Assembly (NCBI GenBank): GCA_028287305.1
Contig: JAQBPX010000014.1
Span: 124,001-188,000, forward strand
DNA length: 64,000 nucleotides
From: Gemmatimonadota bacterium
GTDB lineage: Bacteria; Gemmatimonadota; Gemmatimonadetes; Gemmatimonadales; Gemmatimonadaceae
Reading direction: 5' to 3'
Below, in pieces: positions 1-8,424 of the stretch. The translations under genes and the position numbers were made by a program. The number at the start of each line of letters is the position of its first letter. Within the stretch, counting starts at the first letter, position 1. The notes below the pieces were generated by a model that was not told where the DNA came from, did no database searches, and worked only from the letters and a program-made list of their open reading frames with translations.

Positions 1-1
1 T

Positions 2-289
2 CGGCTTACCGATGGTTGTTTCTGCGCCGTTCTGGCCGCGGGCCGGCCAGTGCATCGTGTTCTTCCCGGTGAGCTTCTTTTCCTCCGCGCCGTGTCGTTT
101 CCAAGCCAGGTGCTCCCGGTCTCCTTCCCTCAAGGGATCCGGGATACGCCCAGGACAGTTCTCTATACGGTCCTCAACACAATCGTGTGGTTCAGCATGA
201 TTTGCATTGCCGCCCTCGCTATGCGCCATCTGCGTCGACCAGGCAAGCAGGATGGCCCGAGTTCACATACGTCAGTGAATGCTGGCTAA
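2..289 (+). CDS. Partial hypothetical membrane protein (C-terminal part)
   Basis: The reading frame is open at the left edge of the window and closes at 289, so only the C-terminus would be visible. Near the end is a hydrophobic stretch (NTIVWFSMICIAALAMRHL) followed by basic residues, which fits a single or last transmembrane helix with a cytoplasmic tail. I do not recognise a family. The upstream part is less hydrophobic and the frame could be spurious, so this call is weak. Confidence 0.35.
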   Translation, partial: RLTDGCFCAVLAAGRPVHRVLPGELLFLRAVSFPSQVLPVSFPQGIRDTPRTVLYTVLNTIVWFSMICIAALAMRHLRRPGKQDGPSSHTSVNAG

Positions 290-338
290 CGAACGCTGAA
301 GCTGCCGAACGATCAGCGGTTCCTTAACTCGTCGCCAC

Positions 339-629
339 ATGTCAAAGGCCTCACGGGGACAGCTCTGGCGCGACAGCATGACAGGCCTCTCACCGACGAC
401 CGTGGCCAGCCTGATTGTGTTTGGCCTCGTTGTGCTCACCGGCGCCGTTCTTATCGCGCGGCGTGGCGCGGAGCTACCGACTCGCCAAACGGATATCTGC
501 GTCCACGCATACTCGCGTGCTCGCACGGCAATGGACACGTCTGTGGCCGACCAGCGAATCATTGGCGGATCGCGCTCCCCGGCGCCATGGACATGTGGCA
601 ACGAGCGAGCGGTGCTGCGACATCGCTAA
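339..629 (+). CDS. Small single-pass membrane protein, paralogue of the gene at 9556
   Basis: Predicted 96 aa. One transmembrane helix (about residues 20-41) is followed by a short outer domain. That domain has a pattern of a Cys, then YSRARTAMD, then a second Cys about 30 residues on. The protein at 9556-9843 has the same layout (LC..GYARARNATDSAV, then a Cys), so the two look like divergent paralogues. The two cysteines could form a disulphide outside the membrane. It belongs to the + strand run of orphan genes. Function unknown. Confidence 0.5.
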   Translation: MSKASRGQLWRDSMTGLSPTTVASLIVFGLVVLTGAVLIARRGAELPTRQTDICVHAYSRARTAMDTSVADQRIIGGSRSPAPWTCGNERAVLRHR

Positions 630-735
630 GAAGAGACGACTCGTTACCCCGATAGCAGGCGCCGTACAATAGACTTGCTCACGGAATCCAGGAAACGATA
701 ACCAAGCAACCTAGCGAAGTGTTGCAGCCGACATC

Positions 736-1482
736 ATGTCAGCAGTCATCAAACCCGTTAAGATCGCGCTCGCACTCATCGTCTGGGGATATGGTCTATA
801 CTGTATCCTCAAGGCGGGCCAGTTCCGCACGGGCCACCCCCGCTCGCGGGTGTCTCAACGAATCGTCTGGAGCGAGTTGACTCCGCTCGGCCGGCAATGG
901 GCTCTCCGCGCCATCAGCGCGTGGGTCACGTTCGCGCTCCTCATCTTTGCACTGACGGCGTGCGGTCGCGTCGATCGTTCCACCCGTTCAGACTCAACGA
1001 TCACGAATGGTGGCAGCGCCGACTCAATCGCCTGGCTGCCTTTTTCGTTCGGTCCGGTGCGCGGTCAGCGGCCCAGCGGTGGGGTTATCGATTCTCTACC
1101 GACGGATTACCGTGGAACGAAGACACTGGTGATTCGCGCCTTCGATGCGCTCCCGGAAGGGAAATATTCGGCAGCTTTGTCGCTGTGGACGAAACGAAGG
1201 GGGGAGAGCCTGGCGCATCTGATCGCACGCGTCTCTGAAGATGACGTAGACGACCCTTGCACAGTGGATGGCTCTCCACCGCCCCTCGCGTTGCCTCGCG
1301 TGCGTTGGATCGGACATCGTTCCCGGTGCCCCGGCAGCCTCACGGTGGACTACTGGATTGACCTCGACACGTTGGCCCTAGGGATTGCCTACGAGGTGGA
1401 CTCTGCGGCCGGTCCTTCCTCGATGTCCCGTAAGGTCCCTGCGCACATTATTTCAAGCTTGCGCGTTCGAGATTCGCGCTAG
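736..1482 (+). CDS. Hypothetical protein with two membrane helices and an outer domain
   Basis: Predicted 248 aa. A transmembrane segment lies at about residues 8-25 and a second at about 60-76, the latter ending in LTACG, which resembles a lipoprotein cleavage site. After it comes a Ser/Thr-rich linker and a soluble domain with three Cys. One reading is a two-pass protein. Another is that the true start lies near the second helix and the product is a lipoprotein of about 185 aa. No family recognised. The next gene starts 40 nt downstream on the same strand. Confidence 0.6.
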   Translation: MSAVIKPVKIALALIVWGYGLYCILKAGQFRTGHPRSRVSQRIVWSELTPLGRQWALRAISAWVTFALLIFALTACGRVDRSTRSDSTITNGGSADSIAWLPFSFGPVRGQRPSGGVIDSLPTDYRGTKTLVIRAFDALPEGKYSAALSLWTKRRGESLAHLIARVSEDDVDDPCTVDGSPPPLALPRVRWIGHRSRCPGSLTVDYWIDLDTLALGIAYEVDSAAGPSSMSRKVPAHIISSLRVRDSR

Positions 1483-1522
1483 CTCCGCAACTGGGCTTTG
1501 GCGTTGACCACACGAGACTCTC

Positions 1523-2005
1523 ATGAGACACCTCCTTAGCAATCGCGACCGCACGTTCTCCTATGCCCGCGTTGGCGCGTCGGAAGAAGTCCCAGCACTC
1601 CTGGTCCCGCAAGGCACGTTCGGTTGCCTACTCTGGGACAGTGCGGGCGACTGGTCCATCGAGCAGCGCGAAGCGTTAGTTTCGCATTTGATCCAGTCGG
1701 GCTGTCGAACGCTTGCATGTGGTGGTCATGACTGCGAAGTGTGGCATGATCTGGCTGACGAGACCCTCGCGTTCCTGAACGCTACCCAGTGGCGCACAGC
1801 GGAGCAGGAGGTCATGACCACCTGGCACACAGAGGAGACGGCGCAGGAGGTCGTATTCTTCGTGACCACCACGGCGGAGGTCGAAGAGCCGTCGTTCGGC
1901 GAGTATCTAATCCTGGAAGTTGGCCCGGCCCCCCATTTCGCAGGCGAGCTGACTGACGCGCTCAAGCGCTATGGCGGCGAAGCCTCCGATACTGCCGCGG
2001 ACTAA
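1523..2005 (+). CDS. Cytosolic hypothetical protein with VMTTWH motif
   Basis: Predicted 160 aa, acidic, with no signal peptide or membrane helix. Two features suggest an established but uncharacterised family. The first is the stretch around residues 62-80 with CRTLACGGHDCEVWHD. The second is EVMTTWH (about residues 94-100), followed by a short acidic/Glu-Val segment. I recall similar small proteins (possibly DUF7684) in comparable arrays of orphan genes, but cannot confirm this without a search. No enzymatic motif is evident. Confidence 0.7.
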   Translation: MRHLLSNRDRTFSYARVGASEEVPALLVPQGTFGCLLWDSAGDWSIEQREALVSHLIQSGCRTLACGGHDCEVWHDLADETLAFLNATQWRTAEQEVMTTWHTEETAQEVVFFVTTTAEVEEPSFGEYLILEVGPAPHFAGELTDALKRYGGEASDTAAD

Positions 2006-2063
2006 CGACGTGTTATGGTCGACGGGCGATACGCTGCAACGTGCATCAATGAGGAGGCCGGCT

Positions 2064-2372
2064 GTGATCGACCTGGACAAGCTGCGCACTGAAATGCTGA
2101 GCGCGGGTGGGGAGGACTACACCGGCCTGTACGAAGTCATTTGGTCGCTCAATGCAACGTACCCGGCGGTGGGCCGGGCGGAGAAGCTGCGAGCCGCGCA
2201 AGCGGTCGTCAGTCAGCTGCTGGCAGAGGGGCGCGTGGGGCTCTACACAACGACCTGGTTGTCACGTCAGTTCGAGGATGTGCCTGCCCGAGAAGCCGAG
2301 GCGCTCGTCCACGACCCGTCAGTGTGGAGCGAGCCAAACGAGAAGCCCTACTACTGCTATGCTGCGGCCTGA
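2064..2372 (+). CDS. Small hypothetical cytosolic protein
   Basis: Predicted 102 aa from a GTG start. I chose this start because AGGAGG sits 6 nt upstream of it; the frame is open further upstream to 1971, but that part overlaps the previous gene. The protein is mostly helical by composition and ends in EKPYYCYAAA. It resembles the small two-helix-bundle immunity-like proteins common in such arrays, but no family is recognised. The following gene begins within about 60 nt. Confidence 0.55.
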   Translation: MIDLDKLRTEMLSAGGEDYTGLYEVIWSLNATYPAVGRAEKLRAAQAVVSQLLAEGRVGLYTTTWLSRQFEDVPAREAEALVHDPSVWSEPNEKPYYCYAAA

Positions 2373-2430
2373 GGAGGCGTTCAAGCTGAGCCGGACGTTG
2401 CTTGGACAGGATGGTTTTCAGAGGGGCCGC

Positions 2431-2751
2431 ATGAGCAATGAGGACCGCGAGCATCCGGTGCTTCCAGAGGCTTGGCGCTACGAGATCGTGGGGCTCTTCC
2501 TCGACCTCTCGCCTGAGGACGGCGAGGAGGCGTATCTCGATCTTCATCTCCGACGAGACGGCATGCGCAGAGTGCTGCGATTCTGGAGTCCGCAAGATCT
2601 TGAAATCCAACGCGGCGGTCCGGTTAGCGGCGGGCTGCAGCTTTTCGACGTATCGGACCGCCAGTTCGCGGGGCTCGGGGTGCGCGTTGATGACGGTGAG
2701 GCGTCGACGGGCTCGCTACGATTCTTGGCTCGCGATGTGGCGCCTATCTGA
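2431..2751 (+). CDS. Small hypothetical cytosolic protein
   Basis: Predicted 106 aa from the ATG at 2431, which has a GAGGGG stretch just upstream. An earlier in-frame ATG near 2359 would add 24 residues but overlap the preceding stop. The composition suggests a small beta-rich fold (alternating EIVGLFLDL, AYLDLHLRR, RVLRFWSP). No membrane segment and no known motif. Function unknown. Confidence 0.55.
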   Translation: MSNEDREHPVLPEAWRYEIVGLFLDLSPEDGEEAYLDLHLRRDGMRRVLRFWSPQDLEIQRGGPVSGGLQLFDVSDRQFAGLGVRVDDGEASTGSLRFLARDVAPI

Positions 2752-2796
2752 TGTGTGCTGCAGCCAAGCTCTGACGTTCAGTCGGAACTCTCACCT

Positions 2797-3258
2797 ATGC
2801 CCGGTCTGAAAGAACAAGCTGAGGTGCTTCGAGTCGGGCTCGTCGCCGGCATTCGAACGACGAGCGACGCAGTAGCGTGGGCGGACCACGTCGTTGCGGC
2901 GCACGCGAATGCACACATATCGCTGCTCAATATTTCCTTGGCTGGCTCCCGGTCGGCCGCGGACATGTGCTCACTTCTCACCGAGGTGCCCGGCGATTGC
3001 GACAGGGTTAAGGTCATGCGCGCTGTACTCGCGGACCTGCTGCTCGTCGCGGAACGCGAGCCAAGGCGCGCCGAGGATATTGCACGCTGGCTATACCAGT
3101 GGTCGATCAACGGGGATCTTCCCGACGAGCATTTTGGTTGGCAAGCGAGAGTCATCGACGACACATTCGAGCTGGCTCGCCAAACTATTGTCTCACGCGA
3201 CGCAGCGATGGACGAGCTTCTGTCATTCCTGCGCCTGCAATCTCGCCCTACAACGTAG
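2797..3258 (+). CDS. Hypothetical all-helical cytosolic protein
   Basis: Predicted 153 aa starting at ATG 2797. It looks alpha-helical throughout (long Ala/Leu/Arg-rich stretches) and lacks a signal peptide. The central WADHVVAAH and the later RWLYQWSING/WQARVIDDTFELA segments are typical of small helical orphan proteins of unknown role. Flanking genes are co-directional with short gaps (about 45 and 80 nt). No family recognised. Confidence 0.6.
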   Translation: MPGLKEQAEVLRVGLVAGIRTTSDAVAWADHVVAAHANAHISLLNISLAGSRSAADMCSLLTEVPGDCDRVKVMRAVLADLLLVAEREPRRAEDIARWLYQWSINGDLPDEHFGWQARVIDDTFELARQTIVSRDAAMDELLSFLRLQSRPTT

Positions 3259-3340
3259 CAAACGTTGAGGCCGACTTTCGAATAAAGGAGCACTCGTTGT
3301 CAGACTGTCTCGACGTCATGCGATAACGACTTTCAAGTAC

Positions 3341-3688
3341 ATGGCCAACCCAGATCCGCAGACAACAAACCGTGCGAAGCTCGTTTCAGCGGCGCGTGCA
3401 GTCGTCACCTATCAAATCGGCTTCCCGCAGGGCTGCGTGCGTCTCACTCGTGCGGCGGCGTGGCTGCGGGCGCACGAACCGGTCGACCTGCCCGCCGTCG
3501 AGGCCTATGTCGCGGCAGTGCGGGAGCTGCCGATTGGAACGGAGCGGCTTGCGTGGGACCGAGTCGCATTGCGTCAGCTCGACGTTCAGCTCGAGGCGGC
3601 GAACCGCAGGTTTCGTGATCCCGTCTTCGAAGCGTGCTTCCGTATCATCGACGAATTGGGGGTCGGCGGTGATGTCGATGACTCTTAG
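3341..3688 (+). CDS. Hypothetical protein, DUF2489-like helical family (tentative)
   Basis: Predicted 115 aa. The arrangement SAARAVVTYQIGFPQGCVRLTRAAAWL, then a Leu-Pro-rich middle and an EAANRRFRDPVFEACF end, resembles the helical DUF2489-type proteins often found beside polymorphic toxins. This is from memory of the pattern and is not firm. Cytosolic, no membrane helices. Same strand and spacing as its neighbours. Confidence 0.6.
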   Translation: MANPDPQTTNRAKLVSAARAVVTYQIGFPQGCVRLTRAAAWLRAHEPVDLPAVEAYVAAVRELPIGTERLAWDRVALRQLDVQLEAANRRFRDPVFEACFRIIDELGVGGDVDDS

Positions 3689-3743
3689 CGCGCTCTTGCG
3701 TGCCACACGTTAAGCTCCTCAAGCCCCCGATTCCGCTTTCGCC

Positions 3744-4142
3744 ATGTATGTCCGCTTCGTCACCACAAGGCAGCATCCTGACACGGGCGTGCAGATGGGA
3801 ATCTTCCAGACGTCGCTCCTGTTGCACCCGGTCGGCCAGTTGGCAGATTGGGACGAGGCTCGGCTGGTCGCGCTCAGGGCCTGGTTCAACGACAACCTGG
3901 AGAAGCCAGAGCGGGTCGCTCGCTCGAGGCGCCCGAATGGCCATCATGCCGCCGTGAGTTGGTTCAAGGCATCTGCGAGCGAACACATCGCTCGCGCGCG
4001 AGAATTGGCGTCGCTCCTGGAAGCGTACGGAGTGCCAACGCTCATGCTGACGACGGATCGGCCCGGATACATCGTCTATGAGGACGAGTTCCAGGTGGCT
4101 GCGGAGCCCTTTCGCGGCGATCATCTCGACCGCGGCGTCTGA
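3744..4142 (+). CDS. Conserved hypothetical protein (YEDEFQV family)
   Basis: Predicted 132 aa starting MYVRFVTTRQHPDTG. Three features recur in a widespread unnamed family of small cytosolic proteins: this N-terminus, AVSWFKASASEHIARARELASLLE in the centre, and a C-terminal IVYEDEFQV strand. In other genomes such proteins occur in arrays of the same kind. No catalytic motif is visible; one guess is a small alpha/beta adaptor or immunity protein. The 3' flank has no gene for about 310 bp. Confidence 0.75.
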   Translation: MYVRFVTTRQHPDTGVQMGIFQTSLLLHPVGQLADWDEARLVALRAWFNDNLEKPERVARSRRPNGHHAAVSWFKASASEHIARARELASLLEAYGVPTLMLTTDRPGYIVYEDEFQVAAEPFRGDHLDRGV

Positions 4143-4456
4143 CCTGTCGCGAGGGACAACGGACCGCAGCATCACGCGGGGTTACGTAGCGTCTCAATCG
4201 CGCAGGCTGACGCTTGCGCTCGCGCGCTCCTCGGCTCAACGTCCCCGACAGTGTCCCACGTGCCTGCAAGAGAAGCCAGAAGGATTGGTATCGCGAGACT
4301 GATGCCTGATTCATTCAGGGACCACGCATTCACTGCAGTCACACCCGCGCGGGAGCGACCATTTCGGTAATCCTGAAATCGCGACAGCCAAGCTTTCTCA
4401 TCGAGCGCACCTTCGAGGCGTGGCTGGCGCGCGCCGCACTGCTTGGAAGCATTTGC
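4143..4456 (+). other. Gene-poor stretch
   Basis: About 310 bp without a convincing gene. It holds one copy of the 17-nt repeat TTACGTAGCGTCTCAAT (4182-4198). A frame that continues into the next gene is open from 4310, but it contains no ATG, GTG or TTG before 4457. Nothing else recognised. Confidence 0.5.
4182..4198 (+). promoter_or_regulatory. Copy 1 of the ACGyAGCGTCTCA element
   Basis: The sequence TTACGTAGCGTCTCAAT is identical to the copy at 11992 and closely matches copies at 28168, 32948 and (reverse) 41053. All follow a G- or C-run and lie upstream of a co-directional gene. The role is inferred only from recurrence and position. Here the downstream start codon is uncertain. Confidence 0.35.
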
Positions 4457-4732
4457 TTGCTGTTGCTCGCCTGGATGCCAGATGGCTCCGGGCCGAATGT
4501 GCCACCGCCACCATTGGAAGCAGCTCGAATGGTTCTGACCGGCCTTCCGCTCGTGCCAGGCGCTGTTGCGTACATGCTTATGGGCGGTGTCCACGGCAGC
4601 ACCCTCTCCGAAGAGGCCGTCTTCGCCGTGTTCTGTGGCGTGTCGGGGGGATTCTGGGCCCTCCTCCTCCCGTATGCCTGGAGCTTTCGCCATCCGATTC
4701 GTCGCCTGCGCGAGTGGCGCGACAGCTTCTAG
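4457..4732 (+). CDS. Small hypothetical membrane protein
   Basis: Predicted 91 aa from a TTG at 4457. Hydrophobic segments at the very start and around residues 25-45 and 55-75 suggest two to three transmembrane helices, and a basic C-terminus (RHPIRRLREWR) suggests a cytoplasmic tail. The first helix (LLGSICLLLLAW) begins upstream of the TTG. The true start may therefore be further 5' with an unusual codon, or the gene may be truncated. No family recognised. Confidence 0.45.
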   Translation: MLLLAWMPDGSGPNVPPPPLEAARMVLTGLPLVPGAVAYMLMGGVHGSTLSEEAVFAVFCGVSGGFWALLLPYAWSFRHPIRRLREWRDSF

Positions 4733-4821
4733 CGGAGCTTGGCGAACATGGATCGCGTTCCAGCCGGGAGCACAGGAGGAATGACGAATGCGTAGGGAGG
4801 CGTCCGGTCCTCGTTCCTTGG

Positions 4822-5260
4822 ATTCCGAAACTCCAATGGGTCATTCAATGACAGAGATGCACGGCAAGTCATCAACAGCAATGACCTGGACGTTCGCAGG
4901 GGCTGGACTCTGGTTTGCTGCCGTGATTCTGACGGTGACTAATCTCACCGTTTCCTCGCGCTACCCCGTCTTTTCGCCAGTGATACTCGCTATCCCGGCA
5001 CTCCTGCTTCTGCCTCTTGCGTTGGTCGCGGCGCTACACGCGCGATCACGCCCTGTGAGCCTCTTGGCGTTCGCAATCTGCACCCTAACGATGTTTATCC
5101 TCCTTGCCGAGCGAGACGTCTCCTCTAGGCTCGTCCTGTGGCGCAGCTGCGCGACGGTCAGTATCGCGGCATCGATGGTAATGATTTTTGCTGTTAGGCC
5201 CGATGCTGCGACGCGCACACGCGCGCTATCCTTGACCAGCGGCATGACGAGCGCGGCACC
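4822..5260 (+). repeat. Direct duplication, copy 1 (with 8571-9008)
   Basis: About 439 bp here matches 8571-9008 closely, with a single 1-nt length difference. The match begins upstream of the start codon (GAAACTCCAATgGGTCATTC) and runs past the end of the short version of the reading frame. Both copies carry a four-helix membrane protein gene. Confidence 0.85.
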
Positions 5261-5336
5261 CGGACCGGTGCCTACGGGCACGGCGCACGCGACCACGATT
5301 GCTGGCGACCTCCCGTGGCTCATGCGCTGCCAATGA
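4848..5336 (+). CDS. Four-helix membrane protein, C-terminus extended by a frameshift
   Basis: Predicted 162 aa from ATG 4848. Four hydrophobic segments are visible (WTFAGAGLWFAAVILTV, PVILAIPALLLLPLALVAA, LLAFAICTLTMFILL and SIAASMVMIFAV). Up to the fourth helix it is nearly identical to the 120-aa protein at 8597. There the frame ends in LLLGPML-stop. Here one extra T in a T-run near 5185 shifts the frame, which reads on for about 45 unrelated residues. The tail is probably not functional, and this may be a decaying copy. Role unknown. Confidence 0.55.
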   Translation: MTEMHGKSSTAMTWTFAGAGLWFAAVILTVTNLTVSSRYPVFSPVILAIPALLLLPLALVAALHARSRPVSLLAFAICTLTMFILLAERDVSSRLVLWRSCATVSIAASMVMIFAVRPDAATRTRALSLTSGMTSAAPGPVPTGTAHATTIAGDLPWLMRCQ

Positions 5337-5342
5337 ATAGCC

Positions 5343-5738
5343 ATGCACATCGAGCTCAGTGAGCCGATGAGCCAATCACCTGCCTGGACATCGCGGCGAC
5401 GGAGGATGGCCATCAGCGGCGGCTTGCTGGTGTTGGGACTATGGGTAGCGTTCAGCTGGGTCACACGGCGGCGCGTGTATCGAACGGTCGCTACGAGCGA
5501 AGCGGCACTGGATTCTGCGGGCCTTGTGCCGGGAACTTCGATCACCCGCGTAGCCGCCGTCCTCGACTCGATGCATGCGATCCATGGAGCGCTCGGACCG
5601 GATCAAGTCATCGGCGCGCGGATCGGGCCCTCGTTCCAGGATTTCATTCTCTCCGGTGATATCCACGCCGAGTTCAAGTTTGATTCGACGGGACGCCTGG
5701 TGTCGCGCCACGTTAGAGAACGTCTCACCGGGCCCTGA
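5343..5738 (+). CDS. Membrane-anchored hypothetical protein
   Basis: Predicted 131 aa. A basic N-terminus (SRRRRMA) precedes one transmembrane helix (GGLLVLGLWVAFSWV, about residues 25-40). An outer domain of about 90 residues follows, with the pattern ATSEAALDSAGLVPGTS, VLDSMHAIHG and AEFKFDSTGRL. It is probably an inner-membrane protein with its bulk in the periplasm. The stop is immediately followed by the next ATG. Family not recognised. Confidence 0.6.
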   Translation: MHIELSEPMSQSPAWTSRRRRMAISGGLLVLGLWVAFSWVTRRRVYRTVATSEAALDSAGLVPGTSITRVAAVLDSMHAIHGALGPDQVIGARIGPSFQDFILSGDIHAEFKFDSTGRLVSRHVRERLTGP

Positions 5739-6275
5739 ATGACAAACCCGACTAGACGGTATCGTAACCTCCGGCTCCCTGTCGAACTATCGTTGCAACT
5801 CACCGGACATCCCGTGAGTCGTCTGGCGTGCTTCGCTTTCGCGTTATTGCTCATAACGGCGCCTTCATCCATTGTCGTGGCTCAGGCGCCATCGACAGCC
5901 GCGGCCGTAGATCCATCCGTCGAGCAAGTCGTCTCCGGCGGCCGGTGGCAGTCGCATGGAACGTCCGGTTCCTACCGCGTCGTCGTAACGCGGCTCGGCT
6001 GGGAGGAGCTTCGGCGCGTTGCCGTCCTGGAATGGATCGCCGAGGCGCCCTTGGCCGGCTCGAACGTCAGGCGTGCGACCATCCGGCTCAATGAGCGAGC
6101 TGATAGCTATTCGCTGGCGTCCCCGGTCATTATTCGTCGTGGCACTTCCTGGATCCTAAGACTCAGCGCCGCCTCCCGACCGCTTGCACCGTACGACCGG
6201 CGGGTCGAGTTCCTGCTTGGAGGTCCAGATTCGGTGAAGCTCGCTCGACCTGTGCCAACTGCCAGGCATCGTTGA
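5739..6275 (+). CDS. Secreted hypothetical protein
   Basis: Predicted 178 aa from ATG 5739. An internal GTG at 5817 would give a classic signal peptide at the very N-terminus (MSRLACFAFALLLITAPSSIVVAQA, cut after AQA) and may be the true start. The mature part is a small beta-rich domain with no Cys. It abuts the previous gene directly and overlaps the next by 4 nt (6272-6275), so the three are probably co-transcribed. Function unknown. Confidence 0.6.
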   Translation: MTNPTRRYRNLRLPVELSLQLTGHPVSRLACFAFALLLITAPSSIVVAQAPSTAAAVDPSVEQVVSGGRWQSHGTSGSYRVVVTRLGWEELRRVAVLEWIAEAPLAGSNVRRATIRLNERADSYSLASPVIIRRGTSWILRLSAASRPLAPYDRRVEFLLGGPDSVKLARPVPTARHR

Positions 6276-6973
6276 GCGAGGATGGCAAGCCGTTTCCGGC
6301 AGCTCGCAATGGAGGACGTCTGCTTTTTAGAACCCTGAGGTTCCTCGCGAGTGTCGCCCTGTTCCTGGGCGCAAGCTCAGAGCTGTACGCGCAGTCGAGC
6401 CTTCCTGCCAAGGACACCCTACCGTCGGCGGTTCGTCAAATCATGGGCGAAGCGGCATTTGCTGACGCGGTCCTCTCGACCGGCGCGACGCCACGTTCAA
6501 AGGAATTGGAGCTGATAAGCAGCATGGACCACGCGCGCCAGATGCGCGATGAAGGGACGTTCGATCGCGGTCGCTGGCGCGCGCCGGGTCTCGCTGTCTG
6601 GTCCGCCTTTCCAGAGAACTGGGATCACTGGCATCGGTACACCGTGGCGCGAGCAGGACGAGGACTCTTTCGCGCCGGCGGCTTCGCCGCTCCAGAGTTG
6701 CTGGCGCTCGACGCTGCGCTCGGACCGAGTCACGCCACGGAGCTCCAGCGCGCGATGCTGCTGGCGGCCCTTGCCGATCCCAACGGAGGGGAACGGCTGA
6801 CCGTCGCGGATACCGTGCGGACTGTCCTGAAGGACGGGCGTGCTCTGGTTCTGTTGCTCACGCGCTCCTTGCAGTCGCACGCCTACGCGCCGTACTGGAC
6901 CGCGCTGCGGTATTCGTTCGTCTTCGGTGCGGACGGTGTCCTTCTGGCGTGGGAGTCGCGCGAGGCCAAGTGA
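6272..6973 (+). CDS. Secreted hypothetical protein
   Basis: Predicted 233 aa from a TTG at 6272 that overlaps the previous stop. A signal peptide ends at about residue 40 (LASVALFLGASSELYAQSS). The mature region is mostly helical at first (RSKELELISSMDHARQMRDEG), with several Trp (AVWSAFPENWDHWHRY), and ends in a beta segment (YSFVFGADGVLLAWESR). No catalytic signature or family recognised. Likely periplasmic. Confidence 0.6.
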   Translation: MSEDGKPFPAARNGGRLLFRTLRFLASVALFLGASSELYAQSSLPAKDTLPSAVRQIMGEAAFADAVLSTGATPRSKELELISSMDHARQMRDEGTFDRGRWRAPGLAVWSAFPENWDHWHRYTVARAGRGLFRAGGFAAPELLALDAALGPSHATELQRAMLLAALADPNGGERLTVADTVRTVLKDGRALVLLLTRSLQSHAYAPYWTALRYSFVFGADGVLLAWESREAK

Positions 6974-6990
6974 GCAGGTATCCTCGCAAC

Positions 6991-7401
6991 GTGCCGGAGT
7001 CGGCGCTATCACCGGAACTCAAGGCACTCATTCACGAGCTCACGTCGCGCCTGTTGAGCGGCGACTCTCCGACACACGCTCTACTTCGCGAGCAGTTTGC
7101 CAAGGCTCGCATCCGGGAAGTAGAGCTTACGGGGGTCGGCCTCTTCGCTCATTTCGATGTGCCGAAGACGACGCCGCTCGCCTCGCCCGCGCGCATGATT
7201 GGCGGTAACGTCCCGATGGACGTCGTGGGATTGGAAGGCGGCGCCGGCTGCCTGCTCTGCGTCTCCGATGGGCGCCTCGACTTTCTCGAGATATATGTCA
7301 ATGGCACGGAGGAGTTCCCGGAGCGGCCCGTCGTTCGCTTCGGCCCGGTCATTCCCCTGGGCGTCGGCTCTCCAGCCGGCAACGAACGAACGGAGCGGTG
7401 A
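6991..7401 (+). CDS. Conserved hypothetical protein, beta-rich
   Basis: Predicted 136 aa using the GTG at 6991 (VPESALSPELKALIHEL). Further upstream the frame overlaps the previous gene. The core GVGLFAHFDVP, then MDVVGLEGGAGCLLCVSDGRLDFLEIY, is a pattern I have seen in unnamed small cytosolic proteins of similar size. The stop is at 7399-7401 and touches the ATG of the next gene, so the two are translationally coupled. Function unknown. Confidence 0.65.
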   Translation: MPESALSPELKALIHELTSRLLSGDSPTHALLREQFAKARIREVELTGVGLFAHFDVPKTTPLASPARMIGGNVPMDVVGLEGGAGCLLCVSDGRLDFLEIYVNGTEEFPERPVVRFGPVIPLGVGSPAGNERTER

Positions 7402-7844
7402 TGGATCGACCCTTCGAGAAGGTCTACACGGTGACGGATTTCTACGACGGTCCGCGAGCTGGGATTGCCGACCTGGACGGCGCTCCGCACGCCTACATGT
7501 CGATGTATCCCAGTGCGTCGGAGTCGGAGGAGAATGACAACCTCTACGACCTGAGCCCAATCACGCCGGAAGTGCTCGCCCTGGCACTCGAGGATTGGGC
7601 GATCTGGCTCCGCTGGTCTCAGGCGTACGACGCCGGGATCACCACGCTGGAGACGCATCCCGCCCTGCCGCAGGACTCCGAGCGCCACGCACAGCTGATG
7701 GCGACGTTGGAGAAGGCCCTCGCCATTGACCCCGAACGCCGACGCGAGGCGCGAGGTGAGTTTCGCGCTGTCCGGCCGCTCCCGGAGAGCGACTCGCCCG
7801 ACTGGAGCTGTGCGCGCGAGGTTCGCTGGACGCTGGTTCCCTGA
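7401..7844 (+). CDS. Conserved hypothetical protein (YDGPR...ALEDWAIWLRW family)
   Basis: Predicted 147 aa from ATG 7401 (TGATG overlap with the gene before). The motifs VTDFYDGPRAGIADLDGAPHAY, then LALEDWAIWLRW, TTLETHPALPQD and REARGEFRAV, form a pattern that recurs in an unnamed family widely seen in arrays of orphan genes. Cytosolic, acidic, no membrane segment. No enzymatic residues can be argued; an immunity-like role is a guess. The short 3' gap (about 125 bp) holds nothing recognised. Confidence 0.75.
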   Translation: MDRPFEKVYTVTDFYDGPRAGIADLDGAPHAYMSMYPSASESEENDNLYDLSPITPEVLALALEDWAIWLRWSQAYDAGITTLETHPALPQDSERHAQLMATLEKALAIDPERRREARGEFRAVRPLPESDSPDWSCAREVRWTLVP

Positions 7845-7971
7845 CACCGCGCCGAGGATGTGTCGCAAAACTGAGCTCACCAAGCCACGGGAGAAGGAGC
7901 GCACACTTGAATAGCGCCTGATCTCCGAGTCCAACCCATGACCCTCCGCGACCTGCCACCGAGAACACCGC

Positions 7972-8424
7972 ATGATCGAGTTCGCTCCCTCTGATTTCGA
8001 CTCACTCGAGCGGTTCTCGCGCGGATGGCGGTTCTCCGCAGAACGGATCGGCGATACTTCGGTCGATACCATTGCCCGGATTCGACCGCTCACACCTGAA
8101 CGTGCGGCGGATATCGCCCAGATCGCCGTCGCTCGCCGCGACGAAAACGCCAGCTTCGGCACGACCTTCCGCAGCGACGATTCTCCGGGGCTCGTTCGCG
8201 AGAAGTTGACAGCCTTGCCTATTGTGGGCTCCATTCCCGTCTTGGTGAGCTGGGACCGGAGAACGGCGGTCGTAACTGATTGGGAAACGTTCATCGTCCT
8301 GTGGGATGACCTCTGCTATCCCTCATCCGACGACGTGACCATCTGGCCATTCGACGGCCAGTGGACACTGTGCTACCGTCACTACGAGATCTTTCAATTC
8401 GATTCGCACGAGCGGGTTATCTAG
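7972..8424 (+). CDS. Hypothetical cytosolic protein
   Basis: Predicted 150 aa. The C-terminal half is beta-rich and Trp-rich (VLVSWDRRTAVVTDWETFIVLWDD, then YRHYEIFQFD). This resembles small proteins that protect against toxins, but no family can be named. Cytosolic, no signal peptide. The stop codon lies within the left arm of a possible weak attC-like site (8419-8521). Confidence 0.65.
   Translation: MIEFAPSDFDSLERFSRGWRFSAERIGDTSVDTIARIRPLTPERAADIAQIAVARRDENASFGTTFRSDDSPGLVREKLTALPIVGSIPVLVSWDRRTAVVTDWETFIVLWDDLCYPSSDDVTIWPFDGQWTLCYRHYEIFQFDSHERVI

Noticed and set aside
1503-1509. GCGTTGACC between two genes as an attC right arm
   Set aside because: No RYYYAAC-like partner about 90-100 bp upstream, and the core does not fit GTTRRRY.
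3709-3715. GTTAAGC as an attC right arm
   Set aside because: Fits the consensus, but no left arm or hairpin could be placed at the right distance.
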